A DNA stretch of 64,000 bases from JAYZQT01 sp036136335 (GTDB taxonomy: Bacteria; Pseudomonadota; Alphaproteobacteria; MPNO01; UBA830). Location: NCBI GenBank assembly GCA_036136335.1, contig JAYZQT010000037.1, forward strand, positions 1-64,000, in the 5' to 3' direction. The translations under genes and the position numbers were made by a program. Under the pieces are notes generated by a model. That model did not search any database. It was not told the origin of the DNA and saw only the letters and a list, made by a program, of their open reading frames with translations. Below are positions 37,302-47,028 of this stretch, piece after piece (the first letter of the stretch is position 1; every line of letters starts with the position of its first letter).

Positions 37302-37337
37302 GATCCGGTCCTATTGGCCGCAGGGCGTTGATAACAA

Positions 37338-38042
37338 ATGATTGAAGACGGCAGCAGTCAGAAACCCATGGTCCTTTTGAAGGGTGTTGAGCTTAGGCTG
37401 GACAGCGAAGCTGGTCCGATCAACGTCCTCAAGGGAATAAATCTGGAAATAGCCGCCGGGGCAGCGGTCAGTATAGTAGGCCCCTCAGGCTCGGGTAAAA
37501 CCTCCCTCATGATGCTCATCGGCGGATTGGAAAACCCGACTGCCGGCAGCATTACCATAGCGGGCAGGAGCCTGGGGGAACTAAACGAGAATGGGCTCGC
37601 CCGCTTCCGTCGTGACAACATCGGCATTGTCTTCCAGAACTACCATCTGGTGCCAACCATGAGCGCACTGGAGAATGTGGCAATTCCGATAGAGCTTTGC
37701 GGTTCGAAAAATGCGTTTGAGAGGGCGCGCGACGTATTAGGTGCTGTCGGCCTGAAAAATCGTACCAGCCATTACCCCGGCCAGTTATCGGGTGGAGAAC
37801 AACAGAGAGTGGCACTAGCGCGCGCAATGGTAACCAGGCCGCGTCTTGTACTGGCAGACGAACCAACGGGAAACCTGGACGGCGACACGGGCGATGAAGT
37901 CATGGAGCTTTTGTTTTCCCTGCAGGACCATCATGGTGCAACCCTGCTACTGATTACACATAACCCGGCCCTCGCACATCGTTGCGGGCGGATAATTACC
38001 CTTCGGGACGGGCTGGTCTGCTCTGATTCAATCGTCAAATGA
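37338..38042 (+). CDS. ybbA: ABC transporter ATPase, YbbA/LolD-like
   Basis: 234-residue ATPase of the MacB/LolD/FtsE group. Walker A GPSGSGKTS, signature LSGGEQQRVALARAM, Walker B LVLADEPTGNLDGD. It pairs with the large permease that follows, overlapping it by four bases, and lies opposite tesA as in E. coli ybbAP. Such transporters act on lipid or envelope substrates rather than classical import; the exact role of YbbAP is not settled to my knowledge. Confidence 0.9.
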   Translation: MIEDGSSQKPMVLLKGVELRLDSEAGPINVLKGINLEIAAGAAVSIVGPSGSGKTSLMMLIGGLENPTAGSITIAGRSLGELNENGLARFRRDNIGIVFQNYHLVPTMSALENVAIPIELCGSKNAFERARDVLGAVGLKNRTSHYPGQLSGGEQQRVALARAMVTRPRLVLADEPTGNLDGDTGDEVMELLFSLQDHHGATLLLITHNPALAHRCGRIITLRDGLVCSDSIVK

Positions 38043-40558
38043 GAAATGCATTTAGGATCGCGGGGCGGGAGTTGCGCAGCGGAATGGAGGGATTCAGGGT
38101 TTTTCTGGCATGCCTTGCACTTGGAGTTGCTGCTATCGCCGCTGTCGGATCGGTAGCATCTTCATTGACCACGGGGTTAGCCGAAGATGGAGCCGTTATA
38201 CTGGGAGGTGACGCAGCACTTCGGATGGCGCACCGCGATATTACGCCAAAGCAGCGCAATTGGCTGAACCGTAGCGCTGAAGTTTCTCGGGTATTATATC
38301 TACGTTCGATGGCACACGCCGACGACAGTGGCAGGCGTGTTCTGGTCGAAATGAAGATGGTTGACGACGCCTATCCGCTATATGGCACCCTGGAAATAAG
38401 ACCGACAAACTCCAACAAAAATTTGTTCGACAAACGTGACGGAGTCTGGGGCGCGGTCATCGACACTGCCTTGCTTGGGCGCCTGAAGATTAAACTGGGT
38501 GAACGGATCAGAATAGGAGACACAGCCTATGAAATCCGTGGAACGATTCTACGCGAACCTGACCGGATCTCTGGCGCGCGGGCAATCCAGCTGGGCCCAC
38601 GTTTTATCGGTCCGGCGGCATCAATCGAAGAGAGCGGCCTGATTAGACCCGGAAGCCTAGTATGGTATTTTTATCGGATCCGTCTCACCGGAGATACATC
38701 ACTGAAGGCGTGGAAGAAAAGTCTGAGTGGCGCGTTTCCGGAAGCGCCATGGACTGTTCAGGATCGCACCAATGCGTCGCCTGTAATCAAGCTCTTCATA
38801 GACCGGTCCACGCTCTTGCTGACACTGATTGGGCTCACCACATTATTGATTGGCGGAGTCGGCATCAGCAATGCTGTACGTGATTTTCTATCGAAAAAAG
38901 TGCAAACGATTGCCACCCTCAAGTGTGTTGGTGCCTCATCAGATTTAATTTTTCGGATTTACCTCGTCCAGGTCATGTCGATGGCGACCATCGGAATAGG
39001 AATTGGACTGCTGTTGGGGGCACTGATACCGGTGGCAATAGCGGATCTATTGAGTAGCGTGCTGCCAATTGCATCGCGGATAGACCTCTACTGGAAGCCG
39101 CTTGCGCTCGCAGCATCATTCGGCATCCTAACGGCACTTTCATTTTCTGTCTGGCCGATTGCCAGGGCCTGCGAAGTTCCAGCGGCCACACTCTTTCGCG
39201 GTGCGAGCGGGCGTTTCCGGGGAATGCCCCGGATGCCTTTCGTCATCGTAACGGCCATTCTACTGGCCTCCCTCGCGATAATAGCAATTGAAACGGCCCA
39301 CAGTCGGATCATTTCCATATGGTTTGTGGGTGGGACGATTGCCGCAGTACTTCTATTTACCGTCGCCAGTGCACTGGTTGCCCGCTGCGCAAAACTCGCC
39401 GGCCATGTGGGCGGACCCGGGGTTCGACTGGCGCTGGCCAACATGCACCGTCCCGGCGCGCCGATGGGGAACATAGTCCTCTCGCTGGGTCTCGGGCTGA
39501 CCGTTCTGGTTACGGTCGCACTGACAGAAACGAACCTTGACGCCCAAATCACCAAATCCCTGCCGAAAAGCGCTCCTGGTTATTTCTTTATCGACATTCA
39601 TAACAATCAAACAGACAAATTTAGAGAAATCGCTCAAAAATTTCCCGGTTTCCGTGAATTGCGGCTTACACCAATGCTTCGCGGCCGCGTAATCCGACTG
39701 AATGGTGCAGCTGCCAATCCAGAGAACGTAGCGGAAAACGGCCGATGGATCCTGCGCGGTGATCGGGGCATCACCTGGGCAGGTGCGCTGCCAAAGAATG
39801 AGACTGTTATTGCTGGCAGCTGGTGGCCAGCTGACTATTCCGGGCCACCACTGGTGTCTGTTGCTGTTAATACCGCCCGGGTTTTACGACTATCCATCGG
39901 CGACACCATTACCTTCAATATTCTGGGACGCAAGGTCACCGGCACCATCGCCAACCTCCGCGACGTAAGCTGGGGTACCCTGAGGATGAACTTCATCTTT
40001 ATATTTTCCCCGGGCCCACTTAACGGTGCGCCGCAGACCCATGTGGCAACGGTCCGGACCGAGTGGGCCGAAGGAATTGATATAGGACAGACGATCTCCG
40101 AGGCTTTCCCAAACGTGACAACCGTCCGGGTGCGTGACGTTCTTTTGACGGTAAATGAGTTCCTCAGCAAACTCGGATTAGCGCTCCGGTTAACAGCAGG
40201 GATAGCCATCATCGCAGGAACGCTTGTTCTGGCCGGGTCAATTTTGGGTGGGCAACGGCGACGCCTGCACGATTCGGTGGTTCTAAAGGTGTTGGGCGCA
40301 ACTCGGCGAAGGGTTTTGGGAATTCAAATACTGGAATTTGCGCTTCTTGGAGTTGTAACGGCGTTGATCGCGTCAGTATTCGGTTCAATTGCAGCGTGGG
40401 CGGTGGTTACCCAGGTAATGCGCCTGCAATTTGCTTTTGACCCCGTGACGGTGGTCGTAACAACCATTATTGCTACGGGGCTCTCGGCCACACTGGGGCT
40501 CTCGGGCACATGGTACATACTAGGACAAAAGGCAGCCGGAATACTGCGCAATGAGTAA
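38039..40558 (+). CDS. ybbP: ABC transporter permease, YbbP/FtsX-like
   Basis: 839-residue permease with two FtsX/MacB-type membrane modules: an N-terminal helix (FLACLALGVAAIAAVGSVASS), a large periplasmic domain, three helices from about residue 260, a central pair, a second periplasmic domain, and the final three helices ending TGLSATLGLSGTWYILGQ. The cytoplasmic coupling stretch SKKVQTIATLKCVGASSDLIF is typical, with the second copy DSVVLKVLGATRRRVLGIQ. Paired with ybbA by ATGA overlap. Confidence 0.9.
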   Translation: MRNAFRIAGRELRSGMEGFRVFLACLALGVAAIAAVGSVASSLTTGLAEDGAVILGGDAALRMAHRDITPKQRNWLNRSAEVSRVLYLRSMAHADDSGRRVLVEMKMVDDAYPLYGTLEIRPTNSNKNLFDKRDGVWGAVIDTALLGRLKIKLGERIRIGDTAYEIRGTILREPDRISGARAIQLGPRFIGPAASIEESGLIRPGSLVWYFYRIRLTGDTSLKAWKKSLSGAFPEAPWTVQDRTNASPVIKLFIDRSTLLLTLIGLTTLLIGGVGISNAVRDFLSKKVQTIATLKCVGASSDLIFRIYLVQVMSMATIGIGIGLLLGALIPVAIADLLSSVLPIASRIDLYWKPLALAASFGILTALSFSVWPIARACEVPAATLFRGASGRFRGMPRMPFVIVTAILLASLAIIAIETAHSRIISIWFVGGTIAAVLLFTVASALVARCAKLAGHVGGPGVRLALANMHRPGAPMGNIVLSLGLGLTVLVTVALTETNLDAQITKSLPKSAPGYFFIDIHNNQTDKFREIAQKFPGFRELRLTPMLRGRVIRLNGAAANPENVAENGRWILRGDRGITWAGALPKNETVIAGSWWPADYSGPPLVSVAVNTARVLRLSIGDTITFNILGRKVTGTIANLRDVSWGTLRMNFIFIFSPGPLNGAPQTHVATVRTEWAEGIDIGQTISEAFPNVTTVRVRDVLLTVNEFLSKLGLALRLTAGIAIIAGTLVLAGSILGGQRRRLHDSVVLKVLGATRRRVLGIQILEFALLGVVTALIASVFGSIAAWAVVTQVMRLQFAFDPVTVVVTTIIATGLSATLGLSGTWYILGQKAAGILRNE

Positions 40559-40679
40559 AACATTACTGCAGGAAAAACTTCAGACCACCTAACAAATTCC
40601 AAGTGTTATAGTTGATTCTGATAAAGAAACACCCCATATTCTGCGCAGTTTAAACATGTGGATCTGGAAAGGATCTGGA

Positions 40680-41435
40680 ATGGCTTTTGGAACTGACAGA
40701 CAGGTATTCACCAGCACACGTGTCGATCAGGCGCAGTTCGATGCGGGGCTTCGTGCACATATGCTGCGTGTATACAACTACATGGCATCAGGCCTGGCGC
40801 TTACAGGTATATTCGCAGTCGTTATTGCCCAGATGTCGGTTATCACCAATGAGGCTGGGCAGATTGTTGCGTGGACTCCTCTCGGCGAAACTCTTTTCCT
40901 TTCGCCCCTCAAGTGGGTGGTGATGCTTTTGCCGATTGGTCTAGTATTTTTCTTTGCTGCTCGAATACATGCCCTTAAACAATCAACTGCACAAATTGTT
41001 TTTTGGGTTTTTGCGGCGCTGTTGGGTGTATCCCTCGCCACTGTTTTTATTCAGTTTACCGGTGCGAGCATTGCACGGGTATTTTTCATTACGGCAGGCA
41101 CCTTTGCGGGCATGAGCCTCTGGGCCTACACGACAAAAAAAGATCTTTCGGGCTGGGGGTCTTTCCTATTCATGGGTCTGATCGGCATCATAATCGCGTC
41201 TATCGTGAATATGTTTATCGGTAGTTCCGCAATGCAATTTGCTATTTCGGTAATAGGTGTTCTGGTGTTTGTAGGCCTTACTGCATATGACACACAGAAA
41301 ATCAAAAACCAATACGCTGAGCATTACGATGGTGAAACAAAAGGTAAACTGGCGATTGAGGGTGCGCTCCACCTTTATCTGGATTTCATAAATCTATTCA
41401 TCATGTTGTTGCATTTGTTTGGGGCCCGTCGTTAA
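40680..41435 (+). CDS. Bax inhibitor-1/YccA family membrane protein
   Basis: 251 residues from the ATG at 40680, which follows AAAGGA at a good distance; the frame to 40656 is less likely. Seven hydrophobic helices, with family motifs LRVYNYMASGLALTG near the N-terminus, ITAGTFAGMSLWAYTTKKDL in the middle and FVGLTAYDTQKIKNQYAE near the end. Bacterial relatives (YetJ, YccA) include pH-sensitive calcium leak channels and FtsH inhibitors; function here is unassigned. It is monocistronic and closed by the strong terminator at 41458. Confidence 0.92.
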   Translation: MAFGTDRQVFTSTRVDQAQFDAGLRAHMLRVYNYMASGLALTGIFAVVIAQMSVITNEAGQIVAWTPLGETLFLSPLKWVVMLLPIGLVFFFAARIHALKQSTAQIVFWVFAALLGVSLATVFIQFTGASIARVFFITAGTFAGMSLWAYTTKKDLSGWGSFLFMGLIGIIIASIVNMFIGSSAMQFAISVIGVLVFVGLTAYDTQKIKNQYAEHYDGETKGKLAIEGALHLYLDFINLFIMLLHLFGARR

Positions 41436-41457
41436 AGTTACAAATGTAATGATTTCA

Positions 41458-41487
41458 GACCGGGCCCCGACAGGGCCCGGTCTTTTC
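41458..41487 (+). terminator. Rho-independent terminator
   Basis: GACCGGGCCC (41458-41467), loop CGACA, GGGCCCGGTC (41473-41482), then TTTTC: a perfect 10-bp GC-rich stem with a T-tract, 23 bases after the Bax-inhibitor-1 gene. It lies against the convergent end of the first Rieske gene, whose stop is at 41487-41489, and so marks the border of the catabolic region. Confidence 0.92.
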
Positions 41488-42536
41488 TATTCAGCTGCTT
41501 GCGCAGTGGTCGGATCGTTTTCAGAATCAATCATCGCGTTCAGCATCCGAACCGCCTGCACCCCACCGCCATCGTGATTGATGTCGACCCGGGCCGGTGT
41601 TGTGCCGGCGTCGATGTTGCGCTGCTGCAGACCAATGATCTCAAGATCTTCTAAAAAAGCTTCGTGAACATTAGCGACAAGCAGATCAGTAAACCACGGT
41701 TGATCAGTTCGAAAATCGTGGGCTTGTGCCCAGAAATAGTGAGTTGTCCTGTCAGTTTCCGGCGTGATCGCATTGAGGTTTCGCATCGTGAAACCTTGGG
41801 ATCTATCCCCTTCCCGCGCCCCGGTACCAGCTTTCGCCGCTCCGACGTCAAGCTTGACGAACGATGGCGACGTCCAGGTGATGCTCTGCCATCGATCTAC
41901 GTGTTCGTTCGACGCAAAACCACCTGCCTTCTCAAAAAAGGGTGGCGGAACCGAATCCATCACCCAGCGTGTGACAGTCACGTGACGATCGCCGCGTTTG
42001 AACTTCATCGGAGTTTCAGCTACCGCGTCGGTACCAATTGTTGTCGGGTGGATAAAAGTGAGATGCGAAAGGTCAAGCAGGTTTTCAATCAGCAAACGAT
42101 AGTCTGCCTCCAGATGCATCAGTTCCCCCTTGGCACGCCAGTCGGGATCATCCATCCAGTGGAAATCCTCGATCTCGTCGGGATCAGCAAGTGCAGGATC
42201 TCCCATCCACACCCAGATCCACTGGTAGCGTTCGACCGTCGGATAGGAACGCACACGGCAGGCTGGGGGGACTGTTGATTGCCCGGGAACACGAACACAA
42301 TCGCCGGCGGCATTGTATTCAAGCCCGTGATAAGGGCACTGAATGCGATCGCCGACAAGCTTGCCCTCGGACAGCGGCGCGTGGCGGTGCGCACATTTAT
42401 CAGCAAGGGCGACGGGCGAGCCATCTTCGAGGCGATAAAACACCACGGGCTCGTTCAAAAGGGTCCGGCGCATCAGGTTTTGACGCCCGACTTCGGTTCC
42501 CCATGCGCCCACATACCATGCATTTTGCAAAAACAT
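41487..42536 (-). CDS. Rieske non-haem iron oxygenase, VanA-like (copy 1)
   Basis: Terminal oxygenase of the VanA/PobA-type (phenoxy demethylase and related) Rieske group, 349 residues from an ATG preceded by GGGAGGATGTA. The [2Fe-2S] site is C48-x-H50 and C67-x2-H70 (CAHRHAP and CPYHGLEY). The mononuclear iron site is in NLLDLSHLTFIHP, with D155 bridging and H158/H163 as ligands. Relatives demethylate vanillate and syringate-like methoxyaromatics or hydroxylate rings. No ferredoxin reductase (VanB) is next to it. It is a tandem paralogue of the gene just upstream, 48 bases away. Confidence 0.9.
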   Translation of the reverse strand: MFLQNAWYVGAWGTEVGRQNLMRRTLLNEPVVFYRLEDGSPVALADKCAHRHAPLSEGKLVGDRIQCPYHGLEYNAAGDCVRVPGQSTVPPACRVRSYPTVERYQWIWVWMGDPALADPDEIEDFHWMDDPDWRAKGELMHLEADYRLLIENLLDLSHLTFIHPTTIGTDAVAETPMKFKRGDRHVTVTRWVMDSVPPPFFEKAGGFASNEHVDRWQSITWTSPSFVKLDVGAAKAGTGAREGDRSQGFTMRNLNAITPETDRTTHYFWAQAHDFRTDQPWFTDLLVANVHEAFLEDLEIIGLQQRNIDAGTTPARVDINHDGGGVQAVRMLNAMIDSENDPTTAQAAE

Positions 42537-42584
42537 TACATCCTCCCACCTTTTCCTGGCTTCCACACTGTTTCCAATATACCC

Positions 42585-43634
42585 CTATTGTGCAGCTATT
42601 GTCTCGCCAGCCAGTTCCACCGCAACCCTCTCAGCGAGTATTTTTCGGGCCGCAATACCCGGCCCATCAACATTCAGATCAATTAACGGCCACGCCGATG
42701 CACGTTTCATGGATGCATGCTGAGCTTCAAGAATCTCGAAATCTTCCATAAATGTCATCAAAAAATCCTCGTACATCTTCTGTTTCCAAACCGCGTCATT
42801 GATCCGAAAGTCCCACACGTGGGAATAAAAATAGAACGTTGAGTCTTCCGTCTCGGGCGTCGGCGCATTAAGCGCGCGCAGGCGTATTCCATCGGCATAT
42901 TCGTCCGGCCCACCGAAAACGCCTGCACCAACGGGCCCGCAACCTGCATAGACGACAGTATAACCGGGTGGCTCGGTTTCAACGATCTGCCACCGATCAA
43001 CATTGATCTCACTTTTCATGCCGGCACTGTACAACGGGGGTGGGGGACGATCCTGGATCCAGCGCGACATCCGGATTTTGTTGTCATGGCGTTCGGTATG
43101 TACGGGAAAATCGACAATCGCGCTGTTTCCAATCGTCTTGCTATGGACGTAGCCCAGGTGAGACAGGTCCAGCAAGTTGTCAGTAACAAGTTCATAGTGA
43201 CATTTGATTTGCAGCAAGGCGCCCGTGTTATATGCCCAGTTTTTATCATCCACCCACCACCAGTCCGGGACGAGGGTCTCGTCGGCAAGCGAGGCATCAC
43301 CCATCCAGATCCAGAAAAACCCGTACTTTTCAACCAGTGGAAAAGTCCTGACGCTGGCTCCGGGTGGAACCTTGGGTTGACCTGGAACGCCAACGCATGT
43401 TCCGGTGCCGTCAAACTCGAGCCCATGATAGCCGCACTGCAACCGGTCACCGACGACCCGGCCCAATGACAGAGGCAGGTGCCGGTGACAGCAACGGTCC
43501 TCCAGTGCCACAGCCCTGCCGGAACTGTCCTTGAACAGTACGACAGGCTCACTCAGAAGCGTCCGTCCCAGTGGACCCCCATCTTCAAGCTCGCGGTCGT
43601 ACGCTGCTACGTACCAGCAATTCTTCAAAAACAT
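42585..43634 (-). CDS. Rieske non-haem iron oxygenase, VanA-like (copy 2)
   Basis: 349 residues, starting MFLKNCWYVAAYD. Rieske ligands C48, H50, C67 and H70 (CCHRHLP and CGYHGLEF), with an extra Cys at 49; catalytic iron motif NLLDLSHLGYVHS, with D156, H159 and H164. Same length and layout as copy 1 but well diverged, which suggests two substrates or two successive steps rather than a recent duplication. It is the first gene of the leftward pair and divergent from the maleate-isomerase-like gene. Confidence 0.9.
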   Translation of the reverse strand: MFLKNCWYVAAYDRELEDGGPLGRTLLSEPVVLFKDSSGRAVALEDRCCHRHLPLSLGRVVGDRLQCGYHGLEFDGTGTCVGVPGQPKVPPGASVRTFPLVEKYGFFWIWMGDASLADETLVPDWWWVDDKNWAYNTGALLQIKCHYELVTDNLLDLSHLGYVHSKTIGNSAIVDFPVHTERHDNKIRMSRWIQDRPPPPLYSAGMKSEINVDRWQIVETEPPGYTVVYAGCGPVGAGVFGGPDEYADGIRLRALNAPTPETEDSTFYFYSHVWDFRINDAVWKQKMYEDFLMTFMEDFEILEAQHASMKRASAWPLIDLNVDGPGIAARKILAERVAVELAGETIAAQ

Positions 43635-43766
43635 CCAAGGATACTAACCCGGAGAGAGCCAATAAATGAAGTGTCTAGATTTTATCCCGACGAAGCCTAA
43701 AATCATGAATTGAACAACGTTGCGGCTGGTCCAGAACGAGTAGGTGCTGCGAAAGGATGTGACGCT

Positions 43767-44486
43767 ATGGCTAACTATGGAGACCGTGCAAGAATTGGAA
43801 TGCTTTTGCCGTCGGTAAACAGGGCTGCCGAACCTCAAATAACCGATATGCTTCCCAACGGCGTTTCACTCCACACCACGCGGCTGCGGTTGCGCTCCAG
43901 CGAAGAATCGCATGTTAACGAAATGGTTGCTGACGTGGAGCGGGGAGCGATCATGTTGGCCGATGCCGATGTAGACCTGATTGTATTCCACTGTACGGCG
44001 GCATCGATGTTTGCACCGGGCTTTGACGACGGAATTATCGAGAGGATAGAGAACGCAACCGGGAAAACGGCAACATCGACTTCCAAGGGTTGTATAGAAG
44101 CTTTTGAGACAGTGGGCGCCAGCAAAATTACTCTGACATCACCCTACATCCAGGAAACCAATGACCGTGAAGTAGTCTTTCTCAAATCCCACGGCGTGGA
44201 AGTACTTTCTGAAACGGGCATGGGGATAAGTGGAGACGGTGGAGCAATGTTGTCGGTGGAACCGGAGGAGTGGCGCCGCAGGGTCAAAAGACAGGATGAA
44301 CCGGCATCAGAGGCTGCGTTCATCAGCTGCACAGCGATCCGCGCGGTCGAAGTTATCGAACACATTGAAGGTGATATCGACAAACCGGTGATCACGTCCA
44401 ATCAGGCCATGGTCTGGCACTCGCTTCGAAAGCTTGCCATTGACGACCGGCCAGTAGGGTATGGTCGGCTGATGGAAGCGGGCTAA
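43767..44486 (+). CDS. Maleate isomerase / arylmalonate decarboxylase-like Asp/Glu racemase
   Basis: About 239 residues from the ATG at 43767, preceded by AAAGGA. It belongs to the Asp/Glu racemase superfamily branch that includes maleate cis-trans isomerase and arylmalonate decarboxylase. Two cysteines lie where the maleate isomerase pair is expected: C76 in FHCTAAS and C188 in ISCTAI (Cys76/Cys194 in the characterised Nocardia enzyme). Having both Cys favours isomerase or racemase over decarboxylase activity. It is flanked by ring-oxidising and aldolase genes, fitting late steps that handle maleate-like acids. Confidence 0.8.
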   Translation: MANYGDRARIGMLLPSVNRAAEPQITDMLPNGVSLHTTRLRLRSSEESHVNEMVADVERGAIMLADADVDLIVFHCTAASMFAPGFDDGIIERIENATGKTATSTSKGCIEAFETVGASKITLTSPYIQETNDREVVFLKSHGVEVLSETGMGISGDGGAMLSVEPEEWRRRVKRQDEPASEAAFISCTAIRAVEVIEHIEGDIDKPVITSNQAMVWHSLRKLAIDDRPVGYGRLMEAG

Positions 44487-44553
44487 CAACGTGTCCTGGG
44501 AATTCGAAAGAAGGACTATATTTTTTCACAGCCAGTAACCCGGGCTATCAACG

Positions 44554-45333
44554 TTACTCCCTGTATTCCGGATAAAGCCGCTCTGCCATTCGAAGGCATG
44601 CGGGCCAGTCTTTTCCGCCAGCCAGATTCTCGCCCTCGCTGGTGACCTGAGAAGCCGCGTATTCACAGGCGGCCTCGTCTGGAAAATTAAGGTTTTCATA
44701 TCCGGCAGACAGGGCCGCTATCTGGCCACGGCAGGCAAATTCGAGAAAGTGATGTGTAACGAATGCTTCAGGCACGGTCTCACCCAGGATTAAAGAGCCA
44801 TGATTTTGCAATAGCGCTACCCTGAAACCTTCCAGGTCTTTGAGCAGCGGGTCCCGCATGAACAGGTTGAATTCGAACCCCTTGAACTGGTGGTATGCTA
44901 CCCGGTTGTGAAAACGCATCGCATGCTGATTAATGGTCAGGAGCCCCCATTTCTGCGAGGAAACCCCCATACTGGCCTCGGTGTGTGTATGAAAAACGAC
45001 ATTGATGTCCGGGCGCTCTTCAAGCAACCCCGCGTGGATGATCAGCCCGCCACCCCTGAGCTGGGGTGCACCAGTGGTAAGCGGATGACCATCATAATCG
45101 TACTTCAGCAGGTTGGATGCCGTGACTTCTTCAAACATAATATCGTTTGGTTTAATCAGGATTTGACCATCTTGCCCGGGAACCCGCGCTGACAAATGGT
45201 TATAGGTCAGGTCACTGACGTAGTAATGAGCAATCAGACGATATGCGCATGCTAGGTCAATCCGGACATTCCACTCCTCGCTACCGACCTGTTCCCGAAC
45301 CGATAAATCTTCCTGGATTGCAGCCGCCGTCAT
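44554..45333 (-). CDS. Class II aldolase/adducin-family protein
   Basis: About 259 residues from the ATG at 45333, preceded by AAGGAAAA. The zinc triad of class II (FucA/AraD-type) aldolases is visible: H115 and H117 in VVFHTHTEA, and H178 in LLQNHGSLIL. Members cleave sugar phosphates, or act on hydroxy/oxo-acids and decarboxylate in catabolic clusters; the substrate here is unknown. It lies 18 bases downstream of the ThDP enzyme stop-to-frame start on the same strand and probably forms an operon with that gene and the DUF1989 gene. Confidence 0.87.
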   Translation of the reverse strand: MTAAAIQEDLSVREQVGSEEWNVRIDLACAYRLIAHYYVSDLTYNHLSARVPGQDGQILIKPNDIMFEEVTASNLLKYDYDGHPLTTGAPQLRGGGLIIHAGLLEERPDINVVFHTHTEASMGVSSQKWGLLTINQHAMRFHNRVAYHQFKGFEFNLFMRDPLLKDLEGFRVALLQNHGSLILGETVPEAFVTHHFLEFACRGQIAALSAGYENLNFPDEAACEYAASQVTSEGENLAGGKDWPACLRMAERLYPEYRE

Positions 45334-45393
45334 TGGATTTTCCTTGGTGGTTGGTTCATAGGGTGTCGCAGACACATAATACCGTCAATATCG

Positions 45394-47028
45394 CTAGCGT
45401 GCCTTCCCCTGAAAGATCAGATGCCACGGATCCGGTACCTCGCCTAGGGGATACTCAATCAGCGCCGGGCCGGATGCGGCGAATGCTTCATTGATAGCGC
45501 GTTCAAGTCCAGCAGGCGTTTTGACCCGCCGACCCCGTATTCCGAATGCATCTGCCATCTTCATGAAATCAGGGTTCCGGAGTTCGACTGCAATTTCCTT
45601 GCCGTCAAACATCTGTTGCTGGAACCGCTTCACGTTTCCGTAGGCTCCGTCGTTGAAAACAACCAGCACCACGTCGATCCCGTGTTGGGCCGCGGTCGCC
45701 AGTTCCTGCACGTTGAACATGAAACCACCATCGCCAGAAATCGCCAGTACCTTCCGGTCGGGCATAGCCACCTTCGCACCCATTGCCGTAGGGCAAGCAT
45801 ACCCAAGTGTTCCCTGATATCCAGGATTGATGAACGTCCGCGGCTGATAAACCGGGAACGCCAGGCGAGCAACATAGCCAGGCTGTGTCAGTTCCTCGAC
45901 GAATATACCGTCTTCCGGCAGCGCATTCCTTATAGCCCTGAGTATCGGCATCTGCGGGTCCAGCTTGTCAAATTCTATCTGCAAAGCAGCCTTTAGCGCT
46001 ATCATTTCTGCCGTCCGGTCGGCACGTTTGCGGTTATGCTCTGGTACCACATCACAAAGGGCGGCAAGACCCAGGGTGGCATCCGCCTCGATTGCCACAT
46101 CAGGTACGCTGCTTCTGGTCATCTCTTCAGCATCTATATCCAGACGGATCATTTTAAGTGAATCGTCTGTCCCCCACGTCGGGATCATCGGCACCAGCCT
46201 GGTACCAACACCAAGGACCACATCCGCGTCCCTCCAGAGCCTGTGGGCGTGCGGTGGGGTCAATGCAAGTGGGTGGCGGGAATCCAGCACGCCCAGCGCA
46301 CTGCGCGACATTACAACCGGCGCCTGAAGCAACTCTGCCAGCACCTTAAGTTCCGAACCTGCATCCACCGCGCCACCACCGGCGAAAATCAATGGATTCG
46401 CGGCTTCACCAAGAATTTTTGCTGCAATGTCCACCTGGCCGAGATCCGGTTCCGCATTGGGCCAGACTTCGGGCGGATCAACGGGAATCACATGCTCAAC
46501 CGCCTTCATCACATCAAGCGCCATTTCGACCTCCACTGGTCGCGGACGTCCGGTATTGAGTTTCTGGAAAGCGTCGGCCATGGCAACGGGCGCGCCGGCG
46601 GCCGTGTCTATCCGTGCCGCAGATTTAGTCAGCCCGCGGGCGATCGCTAGCTGATCCGGCAGTTCATGCAGCTGTCCCGTGCCTTTGCCGATAAGCTTGG
46701 AAGGTATCTGCCCGACGATGCACAACATTCGGGAATTGAGTGCGTAGCCAGTCGAAAGTGCGGCCGAGGCATTCAACAGGCCAGGCCCCGGCACGACAAT
46801 GGCCGTACCAACCCTTCCTGTCGCCTGCGCATACCCCAGCGCCATGTATCCGGCGCCCTGTTCGTGCCGGGTATGAATGACCCGTATGCTATTCTGGGCA
46901 TCATACAGGGCATCGAAAAGCGGATCGAGTTGAACACCGGGGATGCCGAACACGGTATCAACACCATGACGAACAAGCGCATCAACAATGGCCTGGCCCC
47001 CGCTCATTTGTCTGTCATTCCCGTTCAT
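45394..47028 (-). CDS. ThDP-dependent enzyme, acetolactate synthase-like
   Basis: 544 residues with the three-domain fold of the acetolactate synthase/decarboxylase superfamily. The catalytic Glu is E56 in RHEQGAGYMA; the ThDP/Mg motif is GDGGFMFNVQELATA continuing to FNDGAYGN. The central domain has lost the clear FAD-binding signature of true acetolactate synthase, and no small subunit is nearby, so a 2-oxoacid decarboxylase or carboligase in a catabolic route is more likely than branched-chain synthesis. Its start overlaps the DUF1989 stop by four bases. Confidence 0.87.
   Translation of the reverse strand: MNGNDRQMSGGQAIVDALVRHGVDTVFGIPGVQLDPLFDALYDAQNSIRVIHTRHEQGAGYMALGYAQATGRVGTAIVVPGPGLLNASAALSTGYALNSRMLCIVGQIPSKLIGKGTGQLHELPDQLAIARGLTKSAARIDTAAGAPVAMADAFQKLNTGRPRPVEVEMALDVMKAVEHVIPVDPPEVWPNAEPDLGQVDIAAKILGEAANPLIFAGGGAVDAGSELKVLAELLQAPVVMSRSALGVLDSRHPLALTPPHAHRLWRDADVVLGVGTRLVPMIPTWGTDDSLKMIRLDIDAEEMTRSSVPDVAIEADATLGLAALCDVVPEHNRKRADRTAEMIALKAALQIEFDKLDPQMPILRAIRNALPEDGIFVEELTQPGYVARLAFPVYQPRTFINPGYQGTLGYACPTAMGAKVAMPDRKVLAISGDGGFMFNVQELATAAQHGIDVVLVVFNDGAYGNVKRFQQQMFDGKEIAVELRNPDFMKMADAFGIRGRRVKTPAGLERAINEAFAASGPALIEYPLGEVPDPWHLIFQGKAR

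Noticed and set aside
45394..47028. ThDP protein as housekeeping acetolactate synthase IlvB
   Set aside because: No IlvH small subunit or ilvC neighbour, and the setting is catabolic with DUF1989 and an aldolase.
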